DNA of 64,000 nucleotides from Bradyrhizobium sp. CB3481. Lineage in GTDB: Bacteria > Pseudomonadota > Alphaproteobacteria > Rhizobiales > Xanthobacteraceae. Both the position numbers and the translations under genes were made by a program. The DNA is taken from assembly GCF_029714305.1 (NCBI RefSeq), contig NZ_CP121647.1, positions 4,236,501 through 4,300,500 on the forward strand, written 5' to 3'. The notes below the pieces were generated by a model. It had not been told where the DNA came from. It saw nothing but the letters and a program-made list of their open reading frames with translations, and did not search any database. Below, in pieces: positions 52,359-61,438 of this stretch; within the stretch, counting starts at the first letter, position 1, and every line of letters begins with the position of its first letter.

Positions 52359-53105
52359 ATGATGACATCAAGAACACCGCTCCAACGGGTCAAGGCCGCG
52401 GGACTATTTGGCGCCCTGCTCGGCCTTGCGACGACGCTCGGCGCCTGCAACTGGCAATCCACGGAAGTCGTGACCACCGCGAGCGTACCGAATGATTACC
52501 GCCATCGTCATCCGATCGCGGTAACCGAAGCCGACCAGTCGATCACCGTGTTCGTCGGCCGTGGCCGCGGCGGCCTCTCCGGGCCGCAGCGCGCCGATGT
52601 TGCGGGTCTGGCCTACAACTGGATGCGTGAAGGCACCGGTGCCATCGTCGCCGAAGTCCCGATCGAAACGGCGAATGCGCGCGCGGCCGCAGCATCGTAC
52701 CAGGAAATCCGGTCGGTGCTGATGGCCGGCGGCGTTCCCTCGCGCGCCATCACGCTGCGCCACTACCATCCCGACGACAGCAGGACCCTGCCGACGATCC
52801 GGCTGAGCTATCCGAAGATTGCCGCCGTCGCCGGCCCGTGTGGGCTGTGGCCGCAGGATCTCGGCCCGAACATCGACAACGCCGCCTACAATGAAAACCG
52901 CCCTTATCACAATTTCGGTTGCGCCACCCAGCGCAACCTCGCGGCGATGATCGACAACCCCGCGGATCTCGAGCAGCCGCGTTCCGAGACGCCGGCCTAT
53001 ACGCCGCGCCGAAGTACCGCCTTTGAGAAATACCGCAAGGGAACCTCCACCGCGACCAATTACCCCGAAGCCGACAAGGCCAAACTTAGCGATACAGGCA
53101 AATGA
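52359..53105 (+). CDS. cpaD: Pilus assembly lipoprotein CpaD
   Basis: 248 residues starting MMTSRTP. A lipobox-like GLATTLGAC at residue about 29 marks a lipoprotein. Conserved CpaD features: NDYRHRHPIAVTEADQSITV, then FVGRGRGGLSGPQRADVAGL and, near the C-terminus, GPCGLWPQDLG with NFGCATQRNLAAMIDNPADL. Thought to help secretin assembly. Overlaps cpaE by 4 bases. Confidence 0.93.
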   Translation: MMTSRTPLQRVKAAGLFGALLGLATTLGACNWQSTEVVTTASVPNDYRHRHPIAVTEADQSITVFVGRGRGGLSGPQRADVAGLAYNWMREGTGAIVAEVPIETANARAAAASYQEIRSVLMAGGVPSRAITLRHYHPDDSRTLPTIRLSYPKIAAVAGPCGLWPQDLGPNIDNAAYNENRPYHNFGCATQRNLAAMIDNPADLEQPRSETPAYTPRRSTAFEKYRKGTSTATNYPEADKAKLSDTGK

Positions 53106-54388
53106 TCAGCCGCGTTTTTCAAAACTCCGACGATCAACTGGACGACACGCCGGCGCAGCCCGAGGAATACATCTCGCCGGCGCCGCGCGTCTCGGTGCAG
53201 GCTTTTTGCGCCAGCGTCGCGGTCGCCGCCGCGGTGCGCGCGGCGAGCGAAGACCGCCGTCTGGGCAAGGCTCACCTCACTGCCCACATGGGCGGCATCA
53301 CCGCCGCCATCGAGACCTATCACAAGGCCCCGACGCCCAACGTCATCCTGATCGAGAGCGACCCCGACAGCGATATTCTCGAAGGTCTCGATGAGCTCGC
53401 AACCGTCTGCGACGCGGGCACCCGTGTCGTCGTGATCGGTAACGCGAAGGACTTCACCCCCTATCGCGAGCTGGTGCGGCGCGGCGTCAGCGACTACATC
53501 ACCGCACCGGTCGCGCCGATCGACGTGGTGCGCGCGATCTGCGGTCTCTACGCCGCCTCGGAAGAAGTGGCCGTGGGCCGCATCGTCGCCGTGGTCGGCG
53601 CCAAGGGCGGCGTCGGCGCCTCGACCGTCGCGCACAACGTGGCCTGGGCGATCGCGCGCGATCTGGCGCTCGATTCCGTCGTAATCGACCTCGACCTCGC
53701 CTTCGGCACCGCCGGGCTCGATTACAACCAGGACCCGGTTCAGGGCATCGCCAACGCCGTGTTCCAGCAGGAACGCCCCGACTCGGCCTTCATGGAGCGT
53801 CTGCTGGCGAAATGCTCCGACCGCCTCAATCTGCTGGCGGCTCCGGCAACGCTGGACCAGGTCTATGATTTCGGCGCCGATGCGTTCGATGCGATCTTCG
53901 ACACGATGCGGATGACGACCCCGTGCATCGTGCTCGACGTTCCCCATCAATGGTCGGCATGGACCAAGCGCACGCTGGTCGGCGCCGACGACATTCTGAT
54001 CGTCGCCGAGCCCGATCTGGCCAACATGCGCAACGCCAAGAACATGCTGAACGTGCTGAAGGCGGCGCGGCCCAACGACCGTCCGCCGCTCTACTGCCTC
54101 AACCAGGTCGGCATGCACAAGCGTCCCGAAATCTCGGTACGGGAATTCGCCAAGGCGATCGAGAGCCCGCCGATCGCGGCGATTCCGTTCGATTCGAAGA
54201 TGTTCGGCACCGCCGCCAATAACGGCCAGATGATCGCGCAGATCTCGGCCAGGCATCGCACCACCCAGATGTTCCTGCAGATCGCGCAGCGGATGACGGG
54301 ACACGCGGTGACCAAGCGGTCGCGGACCCCCTCGTTCCTGGCGCCGATCATCAAGAAGCTGCAGGGCACCACGGCCCGTCGGGCGTGA
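53102..54388 (+). CDS. cpaE: Pilus assembly ATPase CpaE (TadZ-like)
   Basis: 428 residues. An N-terminal atypical receiver domain (NVILIESDPDSDILEGLDEL, about 80-100) precedes a ParA/MinD-like domain. The Walker A reads AKGGVGAST near 163-171, lacking the second lysine of KGGxGKT; this substitution is common in CpaE/TadZ and suggests weak or no ATP hydrolysis. Walker B-like VVIDLDLAFGTAGLDYNQ and CIVLDVPHQWSAWTKRTL follow. It places the pilus machine at the pole. Normally followed by cpaF; here it is followed by a convergent tadD-like gene. Confidence 0.93.
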   Translation: MISRVFQNSDDQLDDTPAQPEEYISPAPRVSVQAFCASVAVAAAVRAASEDRRLGKAHLTAHMGGITAAIETYHKAPTPNVILIESDPDSDILEGLDELATVCDAGTRVVVIGNAKDFTPYRELVRRGVSDYITAPVAPIDVVRAICGLYAASEEVAVGRIVAVVGAKGGVGASTVAHNVAWAIARDLALDSVVIDLDLAFGTAGLDYNQDPVQGIANAVFQQERPDSAFMERLLAKCSDRLNLLAAPATLDQVYDFGADAFDAIFDTMRMTTPCIVLDVPHQWSAWTKRTLVGADDILIVAEPDLANMRNAKNMLNVLKAARPNDRPPLYCLNQVGMHKRPEISVREFAKAIESPPIAAIPFDSKMFGTAANNGQMIAQISARHRTTQMFLQIAQRMTGHAVTKRSRTPSFLAPIIKKLQGTTARRA

Positions 54389-54395
54389 ACAAGGC

Positions 54396-54422
54396 CGTCA
54401 GCCCGCCGGCGGCCGGCTGACG
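54396..54422. terminator. Hairpin between convergent cpaE and tadD-like genes
   Basis: CGTCAGCC and GGCTGACG form an 8-bp stem enclosing a GC-rich loop, placed 7 bases after the cpaE stop and 6 bases before the tadD-like stop. Shared bidirectional terminator by position, though there is no T-tract. Confidence 0.4.
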
Positions 54423-54428
54423 CCCTAA

Positions 54429-55256
54429 CTAATCGGAACGCCCGGCCGCGGCGATCGGCATCTTGCCGGCTTCGGCGCGGGCGTTTTCGTTGTCCTTGCG
54501 CGCCAGCATCCGCTTCAATTGTGTGACATTCGCCGCGGCCTCGGCGGGCGGAAGGTCGGCCTTGGCGATCTTCTCCGCCTCGGCAAAGTTGCCCCGCAGG
54601 CCAACCACCAGCGCGAGGTTGGCGCGCACGCGCGCGTCGCTGCCCGCAAGGCTGTGGGCGCGGCGCAGCGTCTCCTCCGCCTTGGCCAGCTCCTTCGAAA
54701 GTGCGTAGGACAGCCCGAGGTTGGACAGCACCGCGGGCTGGTCGGGCGCGATCTTGAGCGCACTGGCATAATATTGCCGCGCCTCCTCGTACCGGCCGAG
54801 CTGATCCAGCGTCGCGCCCTGCGCCGAGAGCAGCCGCCAGTCGGGATCGTCGGGGCTGTGGGCGCGGCCGAGCACGTCGAAGGCCTGCTGGAAATTGCCG
54901 TTGTCCGCCAGTGCGCGGCCGTAGGCGGCGAGCAGGAGCCGATTGCCTGGATGGGCGATGGTGGCCTGTTCGAGCACCGCAACCGCCTGCGAGCGCTGGC
55001 CGGTCGCGCGCAGCGCCTTGCCGTATCGCAGCGCCGCGTCCGCATCCTTCGGATTGGCGCGATACTGCTCCTGATAAGCTTCGATGTCGCGGCGCGGATC
55101 GCCGGTGCGGCTGACCTCGGCCTTCTCGTCGATCGAACCGGTGATATCGGACAGTCCCGAGCTCGTGCAGCTACCAAGCCCCAGCCCCAGCATCAGGACA
55201 GACGTGCACGCAAGTAGCCGCGCGGTGCGGGACGGATAGGACAACTTCTGGAACAT
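54429..55256 (-). CDS. TadD-like tetratricopeptide-repeat lipoprotein
   Basis: 275 residues. Lipoprotein signal LLACTSVLMLGLGLGSCTSS (Cys about 30). Tandem TPR units fill the rest: DADAALRYGKALRATGQRSQ, GNRLLLAAYGRALADNGNFQ, PDWRLLSAQGATLDQLGRYE, QPAVLSNLGLSYALSKELAK and DARVRANLALVVGLRGNFAE. TadD-type lipoproteins support secretin assembly in Tad systems. Its convergent position to cpaE suggests it belongs to this pilus locus. Confidence 0.87.
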   Translation of the reverse strand: MFQKLSYPSRTARLLACTSVLMLGLGLGSCTSSGLSDITGSIDEKAEVSRTGDPRRDIEAYQEQYRANPKDADAALRYGKALRATGQRSQAVAVLEQATIAHPGNRLLLAAYGRALADNGNFQQAFDVLGRAHSPDDPDWRLLSAQGATLDQLGRYEEARQYYASALKIAPDQPAVLSNLGLSYALSKELAKAEETLRRAHSLAGSDARVRANLALVVGLRGNFAEAEKIAKADLPPAEAAANVTQLKRMLARKDNENARAEAGKMPIAAAGRSD

Positions 55257-55423
55257 GTAGCTGGACTCACGGCGGCAACTGTCCAGCAGTGTTCTCAGCT
55301 TAACCCTAAGTTCAGGTTAAACTTGTTCCCTTTTGCGGTAATGGATGACCTTCGTCGGCGGCTTCCCGGCCGCTGGGCGCTTGCGCCCTCGGCCAGTGGG
55401 CCATCGGCGCCTCGCAAAGCGCT

Positions 55424-55672
55424 CTAGTCGAGGAATTGCGCGCCGAGCTCACAGCCGATTCGCCAGGCCAACCGGCACTGGCGGGGCCTGCCCTCGGTGA
55501 AGATCACCGTGAATTCGGACGGGATTTCCGGATATTCGGCGATGATCTTTACGCCGCCGTCCGACATGTCCGTGATCATGCAGTCGCGTGGCAATCCGCC
55601 GGTCGCGAACTGTATTTTCGCAAAATTTCTACACGCACGTCGTACGCTTGCGCGGCGGTTCGCTGCCAACAT
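55424..55672 (-). CDS. PilZ-domain protein
   Basis: 82 residues from ATG 55672 (the frame is open much further upstream, to 56002, through non-conserved sequence). A stand-alone PilZ: the RRASVRR motif (residues 6-12) with its Arg pair and the DMSDGGVKI (residues 35-43), a D.S..G pattern, form the c-di-GMP-binding signature. Closes with CRLAWRIGCELGAQF. Such short PilZ proteins act as c-di-GMP effectors; the proximity to pilus genes fits control of attachment but is not proof. Confidence 0.85.
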   Translation of the reverse strand: MLAANRRASVRRACRNFAKIQFATGGLPRDCMITDMSDGGVKIIAEYPEIPSEFTVIFTEGRPRQCRLAWRIGCELGAQFLD

Positions 55673-55930
55673 GTCCGTCCCTGCCCCTGCTCGATGGGAT
55701 TCACTCGAAGGTGGATCAGCTTTACCGAACAATCCTTGGAATTGGCCTAGCGCGACGGCTCGCAATGTAACTGATGGATTCGAATTCCGTTTACCGAATC
55801 CGGAGCGCCGAGGCGGCCAAACGGCGGAGCGGGCCGCCACCCCGCAATTTTTCGGCAAATTAAAGGGTTGATCCCCCCTCGTTAGGCGATAGCCTGACCC
55901 CTCGACTCGATTTGGCGGAAACGAAAACGC

Positions 55931-57617
55931 ATGGGAAGTCTGGTTCTTCTCGATCTGATGGGCGGCGTTGCGCTGCTGCTGTGGGGCCTGCACATGGTCC
56001 ACAGCGGGATCCTGCGCGCGTTCGGGCCGAACCTGCGCCTGTTGCTGGCAAAGGCCCTGAGCAACCGCTTCACCGCCTTCGGCGCCGGCCTCGGCCTGAC
56101 CGCGCTGCTCCAGAGCAGCACCGCCACTGCGCTGATCACGAGCTCGTTTACGTCCGAAGGGATCGTCAGCCTGGTCCCTGCGCTTGCCATCATGCTCGGC
56201 GCCAATGTCGGCACCACGCTGATCGTGCAGATCCTGTCATTCAACATCGCTGCCGTCGCGCCCGTGCTGTTCATCATCGGCCTGGTCGCCTTCCGCTCAG
56301 GGCCCCGCTCGCGCGTCAAGGACATCGGCCGCGTCTTCATCGGGCTCGGCCTGATGCTGCTGGCGCTGCACATCTTGCTCAACACGCTGGCGCCGGCGGA
56401 GAACGCCCCGGGCGTGCGCGTGTTCATGAACGCCATTACAGGCGATCCCGTGCTCTGCATCCTGTTTGCCGCAATTGACCTGGCTGGTGCATTCCAGCGT
56501 CGCCAGCGTGCTGCTGGTGATGTCGCTGGCCTATGCGCATTTCGTCACGCCCTACGCGGCGCTGGCGCTCGTGCTCGGCGCCAATCTCGGCAGCGCGATC
56601 AATCCGCTCGTCGAAGGCGCGCGCCGCGACAACCCGGCGAGCTATCGCCTGCCGCTGGGCAACCTCATCAACCGCCTGGCCGGCATCCTGGTGGTGGCGC
56701 CGTTCCTGCAGCCGATCGCCGATCTACTGACCGCGTGGCAGCCGGACGCCGCTAAGGCGACCGCCCTGTTCCACATCGCCTTCAACGTCGCGACGGCCCT
56801 GGTCTTCATCGGCCTGCTCGACGGCATGGCGCGGCTGTTGCAGAGGCTGCTGCCCGAACGCGTCAAGGAAGCCGATGCGCTGGGGCCGCGCTATCTCGAC
56901 GAGAGCGCCCTGGAGACACCCTCGCTCGCTTTGGCGGACGCCGCCCGCGAGACGCTGCACATGGGCGATCACGTCGAAATCATGCTGCGCAAGGTGATGG
57001 CGGCGATGATGACCAACGACCGGGCGCTGGTCGACCAGGTCTCGGAGATGGACAACCGCGTCGACAGCCTAGACGAGGCGATCAAGCTCTATGTCACAAA
57101 ACTCACCCGCGGCAGCCTCGACGAGCGCGAGGGGCAGCGGGCGATGGAGATCGTCTCCTTCGCGATCAACCTCGAGCATATCGGCGACATCATCGACAAG
57201 AATTTGAGCGAGCTCGCCACCAAGAAGATCAAGCGTCGCTTCCAGTTCTCGGCCGAGGGCGCCGAGGAGCTTTTTGCCTTCCACAAGCGCACAATGGATT
57301 CGCTGCGGATCGCATTCGGCGTCTTCATGTCCGGCGACGTCAATGAAGCGCGCAAGCTGCTCGCCGAAAAGACTGCGCTGCGCACCGCCGAGATCGCCGC
57401 CACCGAGCGGCATCTCGACCGCCTGCGCGAGGGGCGGCCCGAAACCATCGAGACCACCTCGCTGCATCTCGACGTGCTGCGCGACCTCCGGCGCATCCAC
57501 TCGCATATCTGCTCGGTAGCCTATCCGGTGCTGGATGCCGCGGGGGAGCTGGCCGCCTACCGCAGGACCGAAACCGATTTGCCGGCGCTGCCGACGCCGG
57601 TGCCCGGCCGCCCCTGA
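55931..57617 (+). pseudogene. Na/Pi cotransporter family protein, interrupted by a frameshift
   Basis: Across one frameshift the gene codes for a complete Na/Pi cotransporter (about 560 residues): the N-terminal half has MGGVALLLWGLHMVHSGILR and GLTALLQSSTATALITSSFT (QSSTA motif); the second half resumes as LTWLVHSSVASVLLVMSLAY, then the inverted repeat LVLGANLGSAINPLVEGARR. A C-terminal PhoU-like helical domain (MDNRVDSLDEAIKLYVTKLT ... AFHKRTMDSLRIAFGVFMS) ends the protein. The break is near 56470-56478, in GCCGCAATTGACC, equivalent to two missing bases. A true mutation or a sequencing error. Confidence 0.85.
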
Positions 57618-57956
57618 TCAGCGGTCCAGCGTCTTCGAGCCGCTGCCGCGGTTCTTCACGATCAGCATGATGTTTCTGATGTAGATGATGGTGGCCAGCG
57701 ACTGGCCGAGGATGATCACCGGCTCGCGCTTGGCGATGCCGTAGATCAGCGTCATTACCCCGCCGCCCATCGAGAAGAACCAGAACGCCATCGGCACCAC
57801 GCTCTGCCCGACGCGTTCGCTGGTGATCCACTGCACCAGGAAGCGCGCGGTGAAGAACAATTGCGCGATCAGTCCGAACGCCAGCCAGAAATCGAACTTG
57901 GCGACGAAGACGTCGTAGAGATAGTCGCCGAGCGCCTGCCCGTATTGGATCAGCAT
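57618..57956 (-). CDS. LAB_N-domain membrane protein (lipid A synthase N-terminal-like)
   Basis: 112 residues, three or four membrane helices. LAB_N domain: FDFWLAFGLIAQLFFTARFL, then VQWITSERVGQSVVPMAFWF and FSMGGGVMTLIYGIAKREPV. This small protein is usually adjacent to a DPM-type glycosyltransferase, as here, and may act as its membrane partner. Starts at ATG 57956, sharing a TGATG with the glycosyltransferase stop; it ends one base from the end of the convergent cotransporter gene. Confidence 0.85.
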   Translation of the reverse strand: MLIQYGQALGDYLYDVFVAKFDFWLAFGLIAQLFFTARFLVQWITSERVGQSVVPMAFWFFSMGGGVMTLIYGIAKREPVIILGQSLATIIYIRNIMLIVKNRGSGSKTLDR

Positions 57957-58699
57957 CAGGAAACCTCGGTCGCAACGGGGGTCGGCTTCTTGCGGCGGAT
58001 CAGCCACCATACGCCGGCGAGATCCATGATCCCGATCCATAGCCGGTCGAAGAAGCCGTAATTGGACACGCCGGACCGACGCGGACGATCGATCACGTCG
58101 ACATAGGCGATCTCGAAACCTTCGCGGCGCACCAGCGCCGGCAGGAAGCGATGCAGGCCGTCGAAATAAGGCATCGACAGGAATACATCGCGCGGGAACG
58201 CCTTCAGCCCGCAGCCGGTGTCGCGGGTGCCGTCCTTCAGGATCGCCTTGCGCACGCCGTTGGCGATCTTCGACTGCAGCTTCTTGAAACCGGTATCCTT
58301 GCGCCCGACCCGCTGGCCCGCTGCAAGCCCGATACGGCCGGCGCCCTTCTCGACCGCCGCGATCAGGTCCGGCAGGAATATCGGGTTGTTCTGGCCGTCA
58401 CCGTCCAGCGTCGCGACGATGGCGCCGCGCGCCGCCCGCACGCCGCTGCGCACCGCCGCCGACTGCCCCGAAGAGGCGGCATGTTTCAGCTGCCGGAGCT
58501 GGCGGTGCTGCTTCATCAGCTCGGCTAGCCGCGAGGCGGTCGCATCCGTCGAGCCGTCATTGACATAGATGATCTCGTAGTTCCAGCGGCCGCCGAGCGC
58601 AGCGATGATTTCCGCAATCAGCGGGGCGACGTTTTCCGCTTCGTTACGCACCGGCACAACGATGGAAACGGCGACCGAATCTCTGTCGGCAGAAGTCAA
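57956..58699 (-). CDS. Family 2 glycosyltransferase, dolichyl/undecaprenyl-phosphate mannosyltransferase-like
   Basis: 247 residues. GT-A fold with SIVVPVRNEAENVAPLIAEI at 12-31, YVNDGSTDATASRLAELM, the metal-binding DGDGQNNP (the DxD-like motif, near residue 97-104), and DTGCGLKAFPRDVFLSMPYF. No C-terminal membrane helices beyond a short hydrophobic segment. Such enzymes charge a polyprenyl phosphate with a sugar; the product would be used by the GT39 enzyme encoded at 59619. Translationally coupled to the LAB_N gene. Confidence 0.9.
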   Translation of the reverse strand: MTSADRDSVAVSIVVPVRNEAENVAPLIAEIIAALGGRWNYEIIYVNDGSTDATASRLAELMKQHRQLRQLKHAASSGQSAAVRSGVRAARGAIVATLDGDGQNNPIFLPDLIAAVEKGAGRIGLAAGQRVGRKDTGFKKLQSKIANGVRKAILKDGTRDTGCGLKAFPRDVFLSMPYFDGLHRFLPALVRREGFEIAYVDVIDRPRRSGVSNYGFFDRLWIGIMDLAGVWWLIRRKKPTPVATEVS

Positions 58700-58772
58700 A
58701 TCGGCACTCGTCTGGTTGGTAAGAATAAGGGCTCGGAACCGGGCCTATCGGGCCATCTGGCGGCGTCCGCTT

Positions 58773-59618
58773 TTATGGGGCGAAAGCGCCGCGGGCAACC
58801 CTTTTGAGGCGTCCCGAGGAAGGCCCGACCAGGGGCACGATGCTGCCGTCATGCTGGATCGCAAACCCCAGCCGGCGGGCCGCAAACCAGTAGCGCACGA
58901 ACATCGCCCCGATGATGCCGATCAGCGCGCCGGCAACGACGTCGCTCGGATGATGGGCCAGCAGCACGAGCCGGGTCGCCGCGATGATCACGGCATAGAG
59001 CGCCATCGCGAACCGGCTCGCCGGCCAGATGGAAGACACCGCAAAAGCGAGCGCAAAGGCGGTCGTGGCATGCCCGGAGGGGAAGCTGTAATAGGCCGGA
59101 TTTCCTGCAAAATGCGAAAAATGCAAGACGTTGGCCTCGCCACCGACAAAGGGCCGGCCGCGGCCCACGCTGTATTTCAGCACCTCGGTCACCAGATTGG
59201 AAAACGCCACCGCAAGGAAGAGGAATTGCAGCCGCGTGCCGAGCCCGAGCAGCAGTGATCGCTGGATGCCGCGAAAGGCCGGCGCGGCGAGCGCGACCGC
59301 AATCAAGAGCACGCCGAGCGCGGACAGCACGTATTCGTCCTTGCCGAAATCGGTGAGGATGCGAACCCACCATAACGAGGGTGTGCCGCGCTTCGGCATC
59401 TGGCCGATTTCCCAGGCGTCGATCGCAACCATCAGGACAATGATCGCAGCGACGAGCCCGGCCGTCAGCCACAACGCATGCCGCGCCGCGCGGCGCGCGG
59501 CCTCGGCGCGTCGGGAATGCGACGGCGAGCGCACGAGCTGCGCCAGCGACAGCCAGCTCAGCATCGCAAAGCGCGCGACAAAGTTCCGGGAGTCGATGGC
59601 AACGGGCTTCGCATCCAT
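58773..59618 (-). CDS. PAP2-family phosphatase
   Basis: 281 residues, about six membrane helices. The three-part phosphatase motif is intact: KYSVGRGRP (about 149-157), SFPSGHATTAFA (about 176-187), and TRLVLLAHHPSDVVAG (about 218-233). Acts on lipid phosphates or pyrophosphates, possibly regenerating undecaprenyl phosphate or dephosphorylating lipid A. Immediately follows the GT39 gene (stop and start adjoin). Confidence 0.9.
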   Translation of the reverse strand: MDAKPVAIDSRNFVARFAMLSWLSLAQLVRSPSHSRRAEAARRAARHALWLTAGLVAAIIVLMVAIDAWEIGQMPKRGTPSLWWVRILTDFGKDEYVLSALGVLLIAVALAAPAFRGIQRSLLLGLGTRLQFLFLAVAFSNLVTEVLKYSVGRGRPFVGGEANVLHFSHFAGNPAYYSFPSGHATTAFALAFAVSSIWPASRFAMALYAVIIAATRLVLLAHHPSDVVAGALIGIIGAMFVRYWFAARRLGFAIQHDGSIVPLVGPSSGRLKRVARGAFAP

Positions 59619-61361
59619 CTATTCCGTTCCTTCCGAGCGGAAGATGGCAATCGAGATCGCCTTGCCCTGCGAGATGTTGTAGCCGTCGATCCGCTTCGCC
59701 ACGTTGTAGCGCAGCCCGATCGCCTCGGCGCGCTGCACGAAGGCGCGCTCAGTGCGCGATTCGATCAGCGCGAAGCGGCAACTGCCCTGCCCCAGAAAAT
59801 CGGCGGCGCCCGATCCGTCGGTCAGCAGCGTGCCGGTGCCCGCCATGAAGACGAGGCTCGGCTCGTGGAAGCCGGCCGCGGCGGCCTTCGGCCCGACGCA
59901 AACCACGCCCCGAAGCGCACGCGCGATCTCGGCGCTCGGAAACATCGCGGTCAGCGACGGCATCACGATGCCGTAGATTCCGATCGCCAGAAACATCGCT
60001 GCGACCACCGCGTTGAGCAGCGAGCGCTCGGCGCGGCTGTCCTCGAACATCCACCAGGCGATCAGGCCGAAGATCATGGATGCTGCCAGGAAGGGCCAAG
60101 CCGGGAACGCCGGATAATGCGTCAGCTTGATCGCGCCGGCGACCGCAAGCACCGCCGCGCCGGCCGGTATGACGAACCACCATGCCGCGCCGCGCATCAG
60201 CCAGGACCGCGACAGCACGCGGCGCTCGAGCGCGCCGGCGGTGAGGATCGCAATCGCCGGATAGAGCGGCAGCACGTAATGCGGCAGCTTGGTCAAGACG
60301 GCCTCGAACACGATCCATGACGGGACCAGCCAGGCCAAAAGATACTGCGCGCCGGGCTCGCGCCGCGCACGCCAGACCGCCGGCGCCGCCATCCCGGCGA
60401 GTGCCGCGCCCGGCCAGAAGGTGACCCAGAACAGCAGGAGATAGAGCCCGGGCGGCGCGCCGTGGGATTCCTGTGCGCCGATCTTGCTCAGCATGTCGCC
60501 GCCGAGCGAATTGGAGAAGAACGCCTCGCCCGCGCGCCAGAAGATTGCCACGAACCACGGCAGCACCAGCACCAGCGTCCACATCAGGCCCCATAGCGGG
60601 CGCAGCCGCCACAGCCATGCCGCCGAGCGATCGAGGATCGCGAGCGCCACGATCGTTAGCCCGACGAACATCAGGATCAGCGGCCCCTTGAGCAGGATGC
60701 CGCCGGCCAGCGCAGTCCAGAAGATCGCGGGCGCCGTCCAGGGCGGACGCTCCGGATCTTCGCCACGCTGCCAAGACAGGTAGACCCGTGCCATTGCGCC
60801 CATTGCTGCGACAACGGTGAGCAGCAGCATCGCATCGGTCTTGGCGAGCCGCGCCTCGACGCCGAGCAGCACGGAGGCACACATCATCAGCGCTGCCAGC
60901 GCCGCCCCGCGCCGCGTGACGAAGGCGAGCGCGGCCCAATAGGTCAGCAGCACCGCGCCGATGGCGCCGATCAATGAGGGAATGCGGTAGAGCCAGATGC
61001 GCAGCTGCGCCCGCGGCAGGCCGAGCGAGGACGCCGTTTCGACCACGGCGGCCTGCAGCCAATAGATGCCGACCGGCTTCTTGTAGCGGACGTCGTCCTG
61101 GAAGCGGATGTCGACGAAATCCCCGCTCTCGACCATCTGCTTGGTCGCCTGCGCGAACCGCGCCTCGTCGCGGTCGATCGCCGGAATGTTGAAGAAACCA
61201 GGCAAGAACAGGACGAGCCCGCAAAGCATCAGGAACACGACGGCGCGAAAATGGTTCGCGGTCGCGAAGTCGAACACGGCGGCGACCCTGCGCCCGGAAT
61301 GCGCAGGTTTTACAGGCTGTTGGCCCGCTCCGAAGCGTGGTTGGTGCATGGTTTCGACCAT
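59619..61361 (-). CDS. Family 39 glycosyltransferase, ArnT-like
   Basis: 580 residues, about twelve membrane helices. GT39/PMT-type signature at the first periplasmic loop: PAIDRDEARFAQATKQMVES with the DE catalytic pair, and FQDDVRYKKPVGIYWLQAAV. The multi-helix core and LTKLPHYVLPLYPAIAILTA near the middle are as in ArnT and related enzymes that move a sugar from undecaprenyl phosphate to lipid A or another envelope acceptor. With the GT2, LAB_N and PAP2 genes it forms a compact envelope-glycosylation cluster. A start at the fifth codon is also possible. Confidence 0.9.
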   Translation of the reverse strand: MVETMHQPRFGAGQQPVKPAHSGRRVAAVFDFATANHFRAVVFLMLCGLVLFLPGFFNIPAIDRDEARFAQATKQMVESGDFVDIRFQDDVRYKKPVGIYWLQAAVVETASSLGLPRAQLRIWLYRIPSLIGAIGAVLLTYWAALAFVTRRGAALAALMMCASVLLGVEARLAKTDAMLLLTVVAAMGAMARVYLSWQRGEDPERPPWTAPAIFWTALAGGILLKGPLILMFVGLTIVALAILDRSAAWLWRLRPLWGLMWTLVLVLPWFVAIFWRAGEAFFSNSLGGDMLSKIGAQESHGAPPGLYLLLFWVTFWPGAALAGMAAPAVWRARREPGAQYLLAWLVPSWIVFEAVLTKLPHYVLPLYPAIAILTAGALERRVLSRSWLMRGAAWWFVIPAGAAVLAVAGAIKLTHYPAFPAWPFLAASMIFGLIAWWMFEDSRAERSLLNAVVAAMFLAIGIYGIVMPSLTAMFPSAEIARALRGVVCVGPKAAAAGFHEPSLVFMAGTGTLLTDGSGAADFLGQGSCRFALIESRTERAFVQRAEAIGLRYNVAKRIDGYNISQGKAISIAIFRSEGTE

Positions 61362-61438
61362 GCTGCTCGCATACGATGAAACCGCACTGCAAACAACACC
61401 GCAAAATCCCTAAGCCGTGGGCAACAGAGGGTTTTTCC

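Noticed and set aside
59749..61404. 551-codon minus-strand frame overlapping the GT39 gene
   Set aside because: Alternative frame of the same strand, Arg/Ala-rich; the other frame has the DE motif and membrane helices.
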